The notes: generated from the sequence alone by a model not told the origin. A DNA stretch of 64,000 nucleotides from Onthophagus taurus (GCF_036711975.1 NC_091976.1:30008001-30072000), one strand, 5' to 3'; numbered from the stretch's first letter, positions 12,739 to 24,125 are shown. Numbers and translations are program-made.

Positions 12739-13412
12739 CAAGGACAGTAGAATCTAACAGGACTGCTACATTCATTGTTGTGACAACGTGCCCGCAAACT
12801 ACGTCATACCATTTGCCACGCCCAGCTTTATGCGTTTGCTGTGTATTTTTAGAGGTTATATCGTAGACGTATTCATATTATTTTTGAAGTTTTATTTTTT
12901 TAGACGTATTAATGTCTATCATGTAACCTCTAAATCTCTAAAAACACACAGCAATCGCATAGTACTGAATGACAGTTAACAGGGCGTGGCAAATAGTGTG
13001 ACGTAAAGTGCGGGCAACCAACCCGTAGTGGGCTACAAAAATACAATGCATGTAGCAGTCCTGTTCAAGGACAGTAGAATCTAACAGGACTGCTACATCC
13101 ATTGTTGTGACAACCTGCCCGCAAACTACGTCACACCATTTTCCACGCCCAGCTGTTGTTATGGTCTATGCGTTTGCTGTGTTTTTAGAGGTTATATCCT
13201 AGACTTATTCATATTATTTTTGAAGTTTTATGTTTTTAGACGTATTAATGTCTATCATATAACCTCTAAAAACACAGACAGTTACCAGGCGTGGCAAATA
13301 GTGTGACGTAGAGCGCGGGCAACCAACCCGTAGTGGACTACAAAAATACAATGGATGTAGCAGTCCTGTTAGATTCTACTGTCCTTGGTCCTGTTAGATT
13401 CTACTGTCCTTG
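12739..13412. mobile_element. Dimeric MITE (9-bp TSD family), two copies in tandem
   Basis: Two head-to-tail copies (12739-13065 and 13066-13412) of a ~325-bp element with long inverted ends, outermost caaggacagtagaatctaac. The whole dimer is flanked by one 9-bp duplication, gcaataact (12730-12738 and 13413-13421). The first copy lacks its last ~17 bp at the junction, and the second has an extra ~24-bp repeat of its terminal end. There is no transposase. A third, single copy lies at 19940-20262. A 9-bp duplication and long inverted ends suggest MULE-type mobilisation (inference). Confidence 0.88.
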
Positions 13413-13421
13413 GCAATAACT

Positions 13422-14219
13422 AATAAATAATAGTTTTGTGTTTTTTTTATTTGTTGTTTTTGTTTATTTAATTATTTAACTTTATTTTATTTATTTTTTA
13501 TTTATAAAACTTATCGCACATTTGTTAAAAATTGACCACCACTTATCACATTTGTCTATGTTTTTAATTTCTTCCTCCCATTTAGGCCAAACCATGCCTT
13601 TAACTAACATCCTATTCTCCAATCTACACCTTTCCTCAAATTTATTTTTACACTTAAAAAGAACGGAAATTACAACGGAAATTCATATTTTCCGATTCTA
13701 TTTAATACTCCTCAAAATTGCCATGACCAGTAATTAGCTCTACAATTTCGGGTTTTAAAAATCTACCAACCCTACCAACTCTTGGTATAAACTGATAAGT
13801 CAACCTCCCAGTTACTAAGTTATCCCATCTATCTTGCCATTCTATCCTAACTAATCCTAACTAGAGTCAAAATGATGATTCGTGTAAAAATTTTTGAAGA
13901 AAATAATCTAGAGTTTGATTTTTATTTTATATAGAATTTAAGTCCAACTAGTTTCGGCCCTCGCCATCTTCGAGACTCTACAAATAGATTAACATCTCGC
14001 ATCTTATCCATTTTACAAACAAGTTTCTTAATATTTCTTTTTGTTTTGTTAAAAAAGATCACATATCAAAGTCGAAATCACATTATTAGTTACTAATTTA
14101 TAAAATTAAAGGTTAATATTTATAGGTTTATAGGTTAATATTTAAGAACGCTCTTTTAACAAAAGAAATCAAGGCGGAAAAGTGAATAACACTAGATTAA
14201 CTTCAGTTATAAAACTTCT
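13422..14219. other. Intergenic with a dispersed-repeat core
   Basis: There is no gene. The segment 13863-13985 (gtcaaaatgatgattcgtg ... ctagtttcgg ... ccatcttcgaga) resembles 38876-39030, so both belong to a dispersed repeat. The remainder is AT-rich with no signal. Confidence 0.45.
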
Positions 14220-14880
14220 ATACGATAACTAACTTCAGGTTTAAAATGTCAACCTTAATTTTGACATATTTGTAATCTTCATTAAAAATCCTTTAAAATG
14301 AGTACAAACACGACATATTTATCTTCAATATTAATGAAGTTATGGTCAACTTCCGGTTAAGAATGTCAACGTCAATTTTGACATATTTGTAATCGTCGTG
14401 AAAAATCCTTTAAAATGAGTCCAAACATGATACGTTTAATTCCAATATTACTCAAGATATAAACAACTTCCGGTTTGAAATGTCAATGTCATTTTGATAT
14501 GTTCTTAATTTTTATAAAATGTCCTAATATTTGTCGCAAAAACAAAAGTATAATAAAAAAAAATAAAAAATTAAGGTTGGTATTAATATTTGAAAATTAA
14601 ATTGCTATCGTCATTGTTGCTAACTTCGGGTTTAATGTTTTTTATTCCAACTTTTTTGTTTTTTGGGATAAGTGCGTCATCTTTGGACTCATTTTAAAGG
14701 TTTTTTAATGAAGATGATAAATATGTCAAAATTGACGTTGACGTTTCAAACCGGAAGTGATTGTATCTCCATTAATATTAATGTTAAATATGTCGAGTTT
14801 GGACTCATTTTAAAGGATTTTTTATGAAGTTAACAAACATGTCAAAATTAAAAGTTCGAACTTTTTGGTTTTTAGCGCAC
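14220..14880. repeat. Fold-back dispersed repeat, copy A
   Basis: Contains ~120-bp sub-repeats (tttgacatatttgtaatc..., ...ccaacttccggtt) running one way at 14226-14520 and their reverse complement at 14725-14870 (accggaagtg ... ggactcattttaaagg). A closely similar copy in the same orientation is at 22970-23580. No coding capacity. Confidence 0.8.
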
Positions 14881-15504
14881 TAAATTTTCTTGTGCATTTG
14901 GGCTCTTTAAAAAGAAGTTCAGAACAATGTACATTTCTTCTATCCAAGAACTGATTGATTGCGCATTTCAGTCTGAAGTAAATTCTACTGCGTCCGTTGG
15001 AAGTGAAAAGGGCGAAGTTAAGATCCAAATGTTTGACTGACTTAACTTTTTTAAGGATTTTAAATCCAAGAACCATTTTAAGTTCAATGAAAACAACAAA
15101 GGAAAAATACTATAAGGAAGTACTGTAAAGAAGAATCAAAAGACATTCTATGCCCACTTGTTGACATTCCTATCAGTCAAAAACCTACTAAGAAGCGCAA
15201 ATGACCCATTTAATATAGACAAATTCAATGTTATAAATCATAATGTGACAATAGTGTCATAATGACTATTGTGTTTTCTTAAAACAAGAATTTCTACCGT
15301 TTAATTTGATGTACTACTTGTTTCTAAAATATAAAAAATAAAATCAGTGTGATTAAACAAAAACTTTAAACATGTTTCTCTCAAACCACCCTTTTTCTAA
15401 ACTAACATAAGACATTTTTCTTAACTAAGAAAAAAATAACTCAAATTAAAATTTTTTAGACAATTGGTCCCTTTTCGCTTTCCACATCACATATTAATTC
15501 TTAC
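14881..15504. other. Downstream of KLHDC3, terminal exon not located
   Basis: An 84-codon minus-strand frame (14822-15076) overlaps the fold-back repeat and is not recognisable. KLHDC3 relatives have about 20 more residues after the last exon I can place, so a short terminal exon may lie here or further left. The acceptors I tested (for example after ttttttcttag near 15420) do not give the expected W-E-L sequence. Confidence 0.4.
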
Positions 15505-18500
15505 CTGACATGTTGTGGCAGTAATGAATCATCTAAATCGTATCGTTTTAACGCAAGGAAACATAACGTTTTTAAACTAGGATTCATGTCGAGAACGTGC
15601 ATATCACTATGATCTATGAGCTCATCTTCATCAAAACGAACAGTACAAATAGGACTAAAACAAAAAAAAATAATAATGTTGATTTGAACGTTTCTAGTTT
15701 TAGTTCGAATAACAATTAATTATTAACCTTGTGCCACCAAATAGGAACAATCGATTCTCAACTAAAACGCAAGCTTGGCGTCTACGACTACAAGGTGGTT
15801 GACCGTGAGCTTTAATTTCCCGCCATGTATTCGTAGAGGGATCAAATTCATGGAGATCATTGAAATGAACCAATTCGACTGCATTGTAGCCACCAAATAT
15901 GTACATTTTGTTATTATAAACAACTAAAAGTAAATTCATTTTAAAGACGGTTTAAAAGGATATGCCACTTTTGAAAAGCCAATTATAACTTTTTTCTCTT
16001 TAATTTTTACTCGATTATATATATGTATGTAGGTATTTTGACATTAGTTAGACATTTAGTTTACTTTTCGCACATTTCAACTGCGAAAATTAAAAACTAA
16101 TAGTAGTGATTACGAAGTGCGTATAATATATTTCCAAGTATGGGTGGTAAATAAAGGAATGCGAAGTTTTTCATATCCTGCAGTAAGACGTACAGTACGT
16201 GGCAGAAAACCTTTCAATCGTCATATTCTGAAACACCAAAGTGAGAGTGTGACCAGTGCAGCTAAGAAGTTAAAAATGAGCGAAGATGACTACAACGTTG
16301 ATTTTTTTTTGTTTTCACTGCACCTCCTAATTTTGTTGTTTGTAAAAAATGTGGATCGAAAATTAAATTTTTAGAAACAGCTCAACATGGCTTAAGTTTC
16401 AAAGTGTATGTGTTCGCCGCGTTATACAGAATGTCCAGAAGTGACTTGTACAAAGATAAAACGAAAAATACGAATTCTGCTGTCAAGTTTAAGTGACAAA
16501 CTGTTTTTGTTTTTAAAATTAATTATACCTAGTCAACTATTAAAAAAAAAGTTTTTAGTTACTTTGCATCACTCATTCGCGCTTGTGGGGATTTACAAAA
16601 TATTTTTTTGTAGCTAAACCGTTCACCTAACTGAAATTTTCTAAGAGAAAAAACAGTTTCTAAATTAAAGTAACTATTCAAAAAAAAAAATAGTAGTGTT
16701 TGTACAGGGGGTCAAAAAGATATGGATGCATAATGTATTGTTACAAAGTTTTTAAACACCCTATAATTTTCGAAATTAGAGCTTATTCCATAAATAGCTG
16801 TAGTCTACTGATACAAATGCATGACCAAAAAACGAATAAAATACATCGAGGATTTTTCGACTTATTTAAAAAAAATGTAAAAAACATATTATTTTTAAAG
16901 CCCTCTAGTGGCTAAACAAAGCAGTTTTGTATATACAGTGTGTCCCCGGATAGGTGAAACGACTCTTATAAAATGTAAAATTTTTTCTATATTAATTGTC
17001 GTCTTTTGGGGTTCAGCCCTGCTTGGTTAAAAACTAATTTTGAACATATTTTCAAATTTTAAAAAACAAGGGTGTGTTGACACTGAAGCGAAAACTTCTT
17101 GTGTGTCAGGTAAAGTACCTTTTCTATTCACAGTATGGTAAAATGTTACTAAGAAATTTTATTCAGAATAAAAAATTATGGCCATATGAAAATTTTCGGA
17201 ATCATCGGCCTACTTTGATAAAACCAATTGTTTATTATTTTCGTCAATAGTTACGATTTTTTGTTTTGAGATTCAGATTATTCGGGAGAAATAAACAAAC
17301 CATTCTTAAAATGTTCACAAAAAATTAAATGTGTGTTTGTTCACAAAAGAAAACAGTTAATCAGTTTCATCATAATTTTTTTTTCTTAGAAGGAATACTT
17401 CCTGCTGTAAGAAATCTTTTGATTAAATGCCAACAAGTACTTCTTTTCATTCCAGTATTTGGAAATTTTTCACTAAGTAAAGCAATAAGCATATTTATCG
17501 GGGTTTCCCAGGTTCCATAACACCGAATCACGTAAACTTTTTCCTCTAATGTTAACAATGTACTTAAAAAACAGTTTAAGTTTACTAAATTACAGTTTGA
17601 CAGATTAACAGTGACAGGTGTTTTTCCATGGCAGTCTTTGTTAAAAATAAAATTGTTTGATATGGATTTTTTCAAAGAAGGACGATCATTCCGAAAATTT
17701 GCATATGGCTATAGTTTTTCATTCTGAACAAAACTTCTTAGTAACACTTTCACGTACTGTAAACAGAAAAGGTACTTTACCTGCCACAAAAAGCGTTTTT
17801 CTTTCACTGTCAAAGTACACTTCTTTTTTAAAATTAGAAAATATACTTAAAATTAGTCTTTATCCATGCAGGGCTAAACCCCAAAAAATGACAATTAATA
17901 TTGAAAAAATTTTACCTTTTATAAGAGTCGTTTCACCTATCCGGGGACACACTGCAGATAAGTTGAGTTAAATCATCATATTTTTGGTCAACGTACTTGT
18001 GGTCTTGCGTTGTACACATCATTTCCGGACACCCTGTATATTATCTTGTCATTTGATAGACAATTATGCCTATGACATCAATCGAATATTTAGTTCTAAT
18101 GCAGTAATAGTAAAAAAACCAATGACATTTAAACGTCAAAAATATTTCTGACAAAGATTGCAAAGCCTACTAAGATTTTTTCATTAAAAATTCATTCCAA
18201 CTTTCGATTAACAACGCTACAGCTTAACAGTTAGTGTTTGCTTAATTAATTTTTTTCTCAGAAACTTTTCGAAGAACATCAGAGAGGCAAAAAAGTTTTA
18301 GAATATTTTCATCTATCTAAATAAAATGTTTTCCATGTATTTATCATCGTCATAAAAAAATCTAGACAAAAATTGAACGGGGGTGGTTAAGTTTAGTAAC
18401 TTAGAAGGGAAGATTGAAAGTACAAATAGGCTCGAAACATTATTTCCCAAATTTCATTTTCCTGGTGTTTATGGTTTTCCAAAAAAACCAAAATTTTTCG

Positions 18501-21500
18501 CCATATTTGAAGAGGCAGGGGAGTCGAAATCGCTCATAGTTTATATAAGAAAGTACCCTTAAAATTGCCTAAAGAATCACTCCTGAAGTTTAGGCACGTC
18601 ATTCAGATACAACCTGTATATGGTTACCAAAGTTTTTATACAGGGTGTCAGATAAAAAACGCCACAAGCTGTAACTCTGTCATTTACATTCCGATTTTGA
18701 TGAGCGAGTTATCAAATGAAATGGTTTGATAAATACTATGATTCATGCTACAAATAAAATTTTTACAACGCCATCCTAAATTTCAAGCGATTATTAAATT
18801 GCTGCGTATATTTTTCTTCGCGTCATTGGATAGAGTTTGTTTTTATGAATCCATTGATGTACAATACATCAATTTTAAATGTAATATCAGCAGAGAAAAG
18901 ACACCTGTATATACAGGTTGTCACACAACCGTATATCGTTTAAATTTGAAGATGGCGTTGGAAAAAGTTTATTTGTAGCATGAATCATAGTATTCATCAA
19001 ACCATTTCATTTGATACTTCGCTCATGAAAATTGGAATATATATGACAGAGTTACAGCTTGGGGCGTTTTTTATCTGACACTCTGTATAAAAACTTTGGT
19101 AACCATATACAGGTGTATCTGAATGACGTGCCCATTATAAAAACTTTGTATGGTTACTGCATAGGTTAACCTATAACACCTTACGTACGTTGTATCAGTT
19201 ATTGTCAAAATCATAGTTCAAATTTCAAAGCAAGATTTTAGCATTACCAACCTACGGCACAAATTACTAGATATGTGGAAAAAGTGCTACCAACTGACTC
19301 TTATTTCGCCGATAGCAATCCTACCGACAAAAATAGTTTGTACAATAGCGAATATCTTTATCCTCCCGATAAATTTATCGGCCGGATAGTTATCAGGTAG
19401 ATTTATCGGTATATTGTACAACCGGCCCTTAGAACTAGAAAGTGTCGGATTTAGCCGTGCATTCTGGTGATAGTGTAAAGAATTAACACTAGACCTAGAA
19501 CTAGAAACATTCGGATTTAGCCCCATGTCTCTCAAGACAGCTAAACCCGAATGATTTTAGTTCTAGGTCTTGTATTGGCTCTGGTAATAGTGTTAGTGTA
19601 AAACTAGAACTAACACTAAACTTAGAAGTAGAAAGTATCGGATTTTGCCGTGCTTTTAGACGCACGGCTAAAACGGCTAAGCGAAGATCGTACTTTCAGT
19701 TTTGCCACGAATCGGACTAACGTCGTATTGCCCACGCTGAGCATTCCATGACCAATGAGGCTAAAGAAGCTCGTAGAAGCTTATTGTCAGACAGATTAGC
19801 TGCAAAAGAAGAGAATAACCAACCGGAAAGACAAATGTATGGATCAATTATAAACGTCTTTTTCTAAAAATTACATTTTTCCAATTTATACGTATAATAT
19901 GACATTTTTAAACGGATTTTCAAAAAAATTGTTTGTGTTCAAGGACAGTAGAATCTAACAGGACTGCTACATGCATTGTATTTTTGTAGCCCACTACGGG
20001 TTGGTTGCCCGCCATCTACGTCACAGTATTTGCCACGCCTGGTAACTGTCTGTGTTTTTAAAGGTTATATGATAGACATTAATACGTTTAAAAACATAAA
20101 ACTTCAAAAATAATATGAATACGTCTACGATATAACCTCTACAAATACACAGCAACGCATAGATCACAACAACAGCTGGGCGTGGCAAATGGTGTGACGT
20201 AGTTTGCGGGCAGGTTGTCACAACAATGGATGTAGCAGTCCTGTTAGATTCTACTGTCCTTGGTTTGTGTTAATTAATTATCGTACCAGACGTCATCATT
20301 GCAAGTATGCAACCAATATCACAGGATCGGTATTTCAATACGCGCTTTGCGTATTTGGTTGCATACTTGCAATGATGACGTTGGTTATGATTTATGATAA
20401 TTAATTAACACAGTGTACATAACCGTTTTTCGATGTATCTAAAGTTGTCTCTTTTACAACCCTTTTTATGTACGTTTTTTATCAATAAATATGACATTTC
20501 TTGTAAAATCAGCACCATTTTGCCAAAAATGAAAATTTTTTAGAAAGTCCCTAGTTTTTGAGTTTAGAAAAGTAGTCGTTTTCGAAATTTGATTATTTGA
20601 CTTCAAGTTTAGGAGAAATCCTGCACAACAATTGACCTTGCATGATTTGCAAGCCTAACATTGCAGATATCTAGTGGGCGCAATTTTAATTATTGATAAT
20701 AAATAAAGTATGTGTTTAAAACTAGAAAAACTGCTTATAAAAACCTCGCAACCCGTTTTTAAAAAGCATTTTTCCTCGCGCTACAAAAAAACCTTTATTT
20801 TTGGGTCTCCAAGGTGGCATATCTCCTTAACTTAATTTAATAACCTTACATGCAGAATGACTTCTTCGACCAATAGCTTTTTGCCCAGGAACAACAGGTT
20901 TAACCCATTCGTGTGTACGAAGATCTAAATACCATATATCATTACAATAAACATCTACCACTATGTTTGATGAAAAACCATCCATTTCAGTTCCTCTACC
21001 ACCAAATACGTACATTTTATCATTTATACAAACAGCAGAATGAAAATCCCTGTTGCTTGGCTCTACACCTAAATAGAAACAACATTTTTATTTATTTTTC
21101 AATACCTTTAAACTTTACCTTTAACATAAATCCCCGTCCAAACCATTTTTTCTAAATCCAACATATAAGTTGTTCTAGCAAAAGCATCAATTCCATCTTC
21201 ATAACCTCCGAAAATGTACATTCTATTTTTCCAAACGCAGGCACTATGTCCATCTCTAGCTGGAGGTAAATCTCCGGTAGTTCTTGGAGCGGTCCAACAA
21301 TGCCAAACAGGATCGAATTGGAATAGCACAGAACACGAAGCGGCATCATTACGTCCACCCCAAATATAAATTTTTTCTTTATACAAAACCGCCGTATGTC
21401 CGTACCGTTTATACGGCAAAATATCGTCGTTTTCGAAATATGGTAAATCACTTACTGGATGTTTAGTCCATCGAAAGGTGGTCGTGTTTAAAACGTGGAC

Positions 21501-21632
21501 ATCCATAGAGGAGTATTTACGCGAATTCTCTCCAGTGCAATAGCCCCCAAATGTGTATATTTTGTGCCCCACAGCTACAGCCGCGTGATTTACTCTTCGG
21601 GGGCCACCTTCCAGATGGGTTATCCACTGCAT
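15505..21632 (-). CDS. KLHDC3: Kelch domain-containing protein 3 (KLHDC3)
   Basis: Likely a kelch beta-propeller substrate receptor; vertebrate KLHDC3 recruits C-degron substrates to cullin-2 E3 ligase. Exons on the minus strand: 21632-21119, 21068-20850, 15923-15728, 15654-15505; all borders are GT/AG and phases agree. The start is the ATG at 21632, matching the family N-terminus (MxWxxHLEGGPRRVNHAAVA); codons upstream have no ATG. About 359 residues are recovered. They carry six kelch blades with repeated GG pairs (YTFGGY, IWGGRND, YIFGGY, YVFGGR, YIFGGY, LFLFGGT) and end LPQHVR, where relatives have LPHDIRW plus ~20 residues. A consensus donor follows, so one short exon is missing, or the protein ends at the immediate in-frame TAA. 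Intron 3 is about 4.8 kb and packed with transposon debris. Confidence 0.93.
16117..16490 (+). pseudogene. MULE-like transposase N-terminal remnant (in KLHDC3 intron)
   Basis: Plus-strand frames read SVTSAAKKLKMSEDDYNVD, then after a frame change FVVCKKCGSKIKFLETAQHG with LSFKVYV following. The C-x2-C plus FIET-x-x-x-GLxFK pattern is what I know from the N-terminal region of metazoan Mutator-like (Phantom-type) transposases. The DDE domain is absent. It lies on the strand opposite to the host gene. Assignment rests on motif memory only. Confidence 0.5.
16491..16935. other. Intron sequence, nothing recognised
   Basis: AT-rich intronic DNA of KLHDC3. Short open frames show no family resemblance. 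Words such as gtttgtacaggg and caccctataat look like degraded transposon ends. Confidence 0.4.
16936..17954 (-). mobile_element. 1.0-kb TIR element with HTH (DUF4817-like) fragment
   Basis: The terminal inverted repeats begin cagtgtgtccccggataggt and mirror at 17935-17954. They extend about 100 bp imperfectly (gggctgaacccc-type block, cttataaaa block). The minus strand 17675-17370 is open and encodes LTLEEKVYVIRCYGTWETP ... LLSEKFPNTGMKRSTCWHLIKRF..GSI, a helix-turn-helix like the DUF4817 domain that precedes insect mariner-type transposases. The DDE part is missing. Target duplication is not clear. It is intronic to KLHDC3 and on the same strand. Confidence 0.75.
18596..19130. mobile_element. 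Fold-back element, ~180-bp inverted arms
   Basis: Arms 18596-18780 and 18945-19130 are reverse complements with few differences (gcacgtcattcagatac..., tatggttaccaaagttttta..., ggtgtcagataaaaaacgcc). The middle ~160 bp is unique. There is no coding capacity. It lies in KLHDC3 intron 3. Confidence 0.82.
19425..19665. repeat. Dispersed copy of the palindromic TAG family
   Basis: Two diverged units of the hairpin family that forms the 7.9-9.5 kb array: gaactagaaacattcggatttagcc, tctctcaagacagctaaacccga and gtgttagtgtaaaactagaac blocks. It lies in KLHDC3 intron 3. Confidence 0.8.
19666..19930 (+). other. Short coding-like scrap in intron
   Basis: A plus-strand stretch reads AEHSMTNEAKEARRSLLSDRLAAKEEN with charged, ordered composition unlike the surrounding AT-rich DNA. 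It looks like a decayed piece of some transposon protein. I do not recognise the family. Confidence 0.3.
19940..20262. mobile_element. 323-bp MITE, single copy of the 9-bp TSD family
   Basis: Same family as 12739-13412, in inverse orientation: ends caaggacagtagaatctaac and its complement, internal blocks gtagcccactacgggttggt and gcgtggcaaatggtgtgacg. Flanked by a perfect 9-bp duplication gtttgtgtt (19931-19939 and 20263-20271). No transposase. Confidence 0.92.
20267..20411. repeat. 145-bp perfect-arm palindrome
   Basis: The outer arms (16 bp, gtgttaattaattatc) and inner arms (27 bp, starting acgtcatcattgcaag at 20290) are exact reverse complements, separated only by short spacers, with a ~35-nt loop. 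The left outer arm overlaps the MITE target site, so the MITE apparently landed at the edge of this palindrome. Confidence 0.88.
20412..20849. other. Intron sequence, nothing recognised
   Basis: The remainder of KLHDC3 intron 3 next to the exon 2 donor (gcat|gtaagg). AT-rich, with no repeat or coding signal seen. Confidence 0.5.
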
Positions 21633-22019
21633 GTCGTCTTTTTGTACTTTACTTATCAACTTTTTAGGTTATTATATCCTTTAGAAGTGTGGGTCAAGTG
21701 GTTTGTGTATTTTCATGACGTGTACAGTGTATACTTGAGGAAATGTTATGGAAGAAACGAAAAGAAGTTGAAAAATATTGTGTAGTTTTGACAGATGGTT
21801 GTGTTTTGACAGGTTTGTGTTAATTGGGTTGCATAACTGAAGATTTTTGTTATTTTAAAAAAAATTATTTATTTATATAAATAAATTTAAATCAAATTTA
21901 TATTATTTGAATTAAATTATGTATTATAATCGTTTAAAATAATAATTTTAAATTAAATCCTTTATTATAGGTTTTGTTATATTAATGATACCTACTATTA
22001 AATGACATTTAACATAACC
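21633..22019 (-). promoter_or_regulatory. KLHDC3 upstream region
   Basis: The 5' flank of KLHDC3, presumably holding its promoter and 5' UTR. Parts of it (from about 21820, gtgttaattgggttgcataac) occur three times in the window: 21819, 22500 and 24299. No TATA box or initiator can be assigned with confidence. Confidence 0.4.
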
Positions 22020-22248
22020 TAAAAAAAAATTACCTAAATATATTTCCATTTATTAATAATTAACCACATAGACGAGATTTAATAAATACTATACATCTTT
22101 TTGATTTCATTAAATAATTTTTACTATCAATAAACTAATAGATGCAGTTTCTCTTTTATGATGATCAACAAGTCTTGATGCACAAATAAGAGAAAGATTT
22201 GCCAAATCCGTTGGATAAAGCGAACATAAAAAGGATTATTATGTACTC
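22020..22248 (-). pseudogene. Duplicated 3' end of the nucleoside transporter gene
   Basis: Closely matches 24530-24782, the 3' UTR and final coding part of the transporter gene (ccacatagacgagatttaat..., gcacaaataagagaaagatt...). An internal deletion of about 45 bp removes codons near the stop. The match stops abruptly at about 22248 (atgtactc), where KLHDC3 sequence begins. Confidence 0.88.
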
Positions 22249-22700
22249 GCGAATTCTCTATCGTGCAATAGCCCCCAAATGTATATATTTTGTACCCCAC
22301 AGCTACAGCTGCGTGATTTACTCTTCTAGGGCCAACTTCCAGATGGGTTATTCACTATATGTCGTCTTTTTGTACTTTACTTATTAACTTTTTTGGTTAT
22401 TTTCATTGGTGTATTTTCATGACGTATATAGTTTATACTTGAAGAAATGTTATGGAAGAAACGAAAAGAAATTGAAAAATTGTGTAGTTTTGACAAGTTT
22501 GTGTTAATTGGGTTGCATAACTGAAGATTTTTGTCATTTTTCAAAAAAATTATTTATTTATATAAATAAATTTAAGTGAAATCGATTCTTTGAATTAAAT
22601 TTTATGTTATGGTCGTTTATAATAATAATTTTAAATTAAATCCTTTATAGGTTTTGTTATATTAATTGATACAATTAAATTTGACATTTAATATAACCTA
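22248..22700 (-). pseudogene. Duplicated KLHDC3 exon 1 start and upstream region
   Basis: Matches 21522-22010, covering the 5' part of KLHDC3 exon 1 and its upstream flank. The start codon and the next codons, ATG CAG TGG in the gene, read ATA TAG TGA here, so the copy has lost its start and gained stops. About 30 bp of the upstream flank is also deleted. It is fused directly to the transporter 3' end fragment. Confidence 0.9.
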
Positions 22701-22969
22701 AAAAAAAATTGTACAAATGTACAATAATTCCGGAAACATGTTAATTTTTATAAAATGTCTTAAAATTTATCGCAAAAAAATTAAAAATTGAGGTTGGTAT
22801 TAATGTTTAATAATTAAATTGCTACCTTCTTTGTTGCTAACTTCGGGTTTAACGTTTTTTTTATTCAAACATTTTTGTTTTTTGAGATAAGTGCGTCATG
22901 TTTGGACTCATTTTAAAGTTTTTGTTAATAAAGAATACATCATGAAAGAACACTATGAAGTTGTCCATT

Positions 22970-23580
22970 TGTCTATTACATGATAACTAACTTCAGGTGT
23001 AAAATACCAATTTTGACATATTTGTAATCTTCATTAAAAATCCTTTAAAATGAGTACAAACACGACATATTTATCTTCAATATTAATGAAGTTATGGCCA
23101 ACTTCCGGTTAGAAATGTCAACGTCAATTTTGACATATATGTAATTGTCGTGAAAAATCCTTTAAAATGAGCCCAAACATAATACGTTTAATTCCAATAT
23201 TAGTCGAGATATAAGCAACTTCCGGTTTGAAATGTCAATGTTATTTTGACAAATTCTTAATTTTTATAAGATATCTTAATCATAAAAAAAATACAATAAA
23301 AAAAAATTAAAAATTAAGGTTGGTATTAATATTTAATATTAATAATTGTTGCTAACTTAGGGTTTAATGCTTTTTTATTCTAATTTTTTTGCTTTTTGAG
23401 ATAAGTGCACATGACAAATATGTCAAAATTGACGTTGACGTTTCAAGCCGGAAGTGATTGTATTTCCATTAATATTAAAGTTAAATATGTCGAGTTTGGA
23501 TTCATTTTAAAGGATTTTTTATGAAGTTGACAAATATGTCAAAATTAAAAGTTGTAAGTTCGAACTTTTTGGTTCTTGTC
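22970..23580. repeat. Fold-back dispersed repeat, copy B
   Basis: Same sequence order and orientation as 14220-14880, including accggaagtg, gtttaattccaatatta and the reversed block tcgagtttggattcatttta. The end (aagttcgaactttttggtt) is also shared. It is followed at 23583-23640 by a piece of the palindromic TAG family. Confidence 0.82.
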
Positions 23581-23689
23581 TAAGACGTCCGGCTAAACCT
23601 AAAACTTTCTAGTGCTAGGTCTAGTGTTAGTTTTAATTGTTATTTAACCCTAAATTCTCGTACATTTTAATTGATCTAAACAATTTTTT

Positions 23690-24125
23690 TTTTGATTTAA
23701 TCCACTTACCTTGCTTATAATTTCATCCATTTACCCATTTTGAATTAGATACAACCTTTAAATACAATTAGTTATGTGTTTTTCATTAAAAAAACTTAAA
23801 TTCAACGTCAATTTTGACAAGCAACTCCAATATTTGGATCTTAATCACCATGGTAACCGAGTCAAGTTGGATAACCTTAAAATAATAAACTTTTATTCTG
23901 ATTTTTTTATCAATTCTAACCTAATTAAAAATATCATTTTTTTATTTAATCCACTTACCTTATTTATAATACCCTAGATAAACCAATTTTGAGTTAAGTA
24001 CAGCCTTTTAAACCAATTAAATAAGACTTTTTCCTTGAAAAAAACTTAAATTCAATTTTGACAAGCACCTGTAATATTTGGATCTTAATCACCATGGTAA
24101 CCGAGTCAAGTTGGATAACCTAACA
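23690..24125. repeat. Two-copy tandem duplication, ~245-bp period
   Basis: The blocks aatccacttacctt..., aaaaacttaaattcaa... and ggatcttaatcaccatggta...gagtcaagttggataacc occur at 23697-23878 and again at 23948-24120. The 67-codon frame overlapping the first copy has no recognisable product. Confidence 0.8.

Noticed and set aside
14822-15076. 84-codon minus-strand frame
   Set aside because: Overlaps the fold-back repeat, whose second copy at 23.5 kb does not keep the frame; no recognisable domain.
15100-15440. Candidate terminal KLHDC3 exons at ttcttag near 15420 and atgttag near 15405
   Set aside because: The first gives an immediate stop. The second gives an 15-17 residue tail that does not resemble the family C-terminus.
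21152-21451. 99-codon minus frame and several plus frames over KLHDC3 exon 1
   Set aside because: Shadows of the kelch coding frame.
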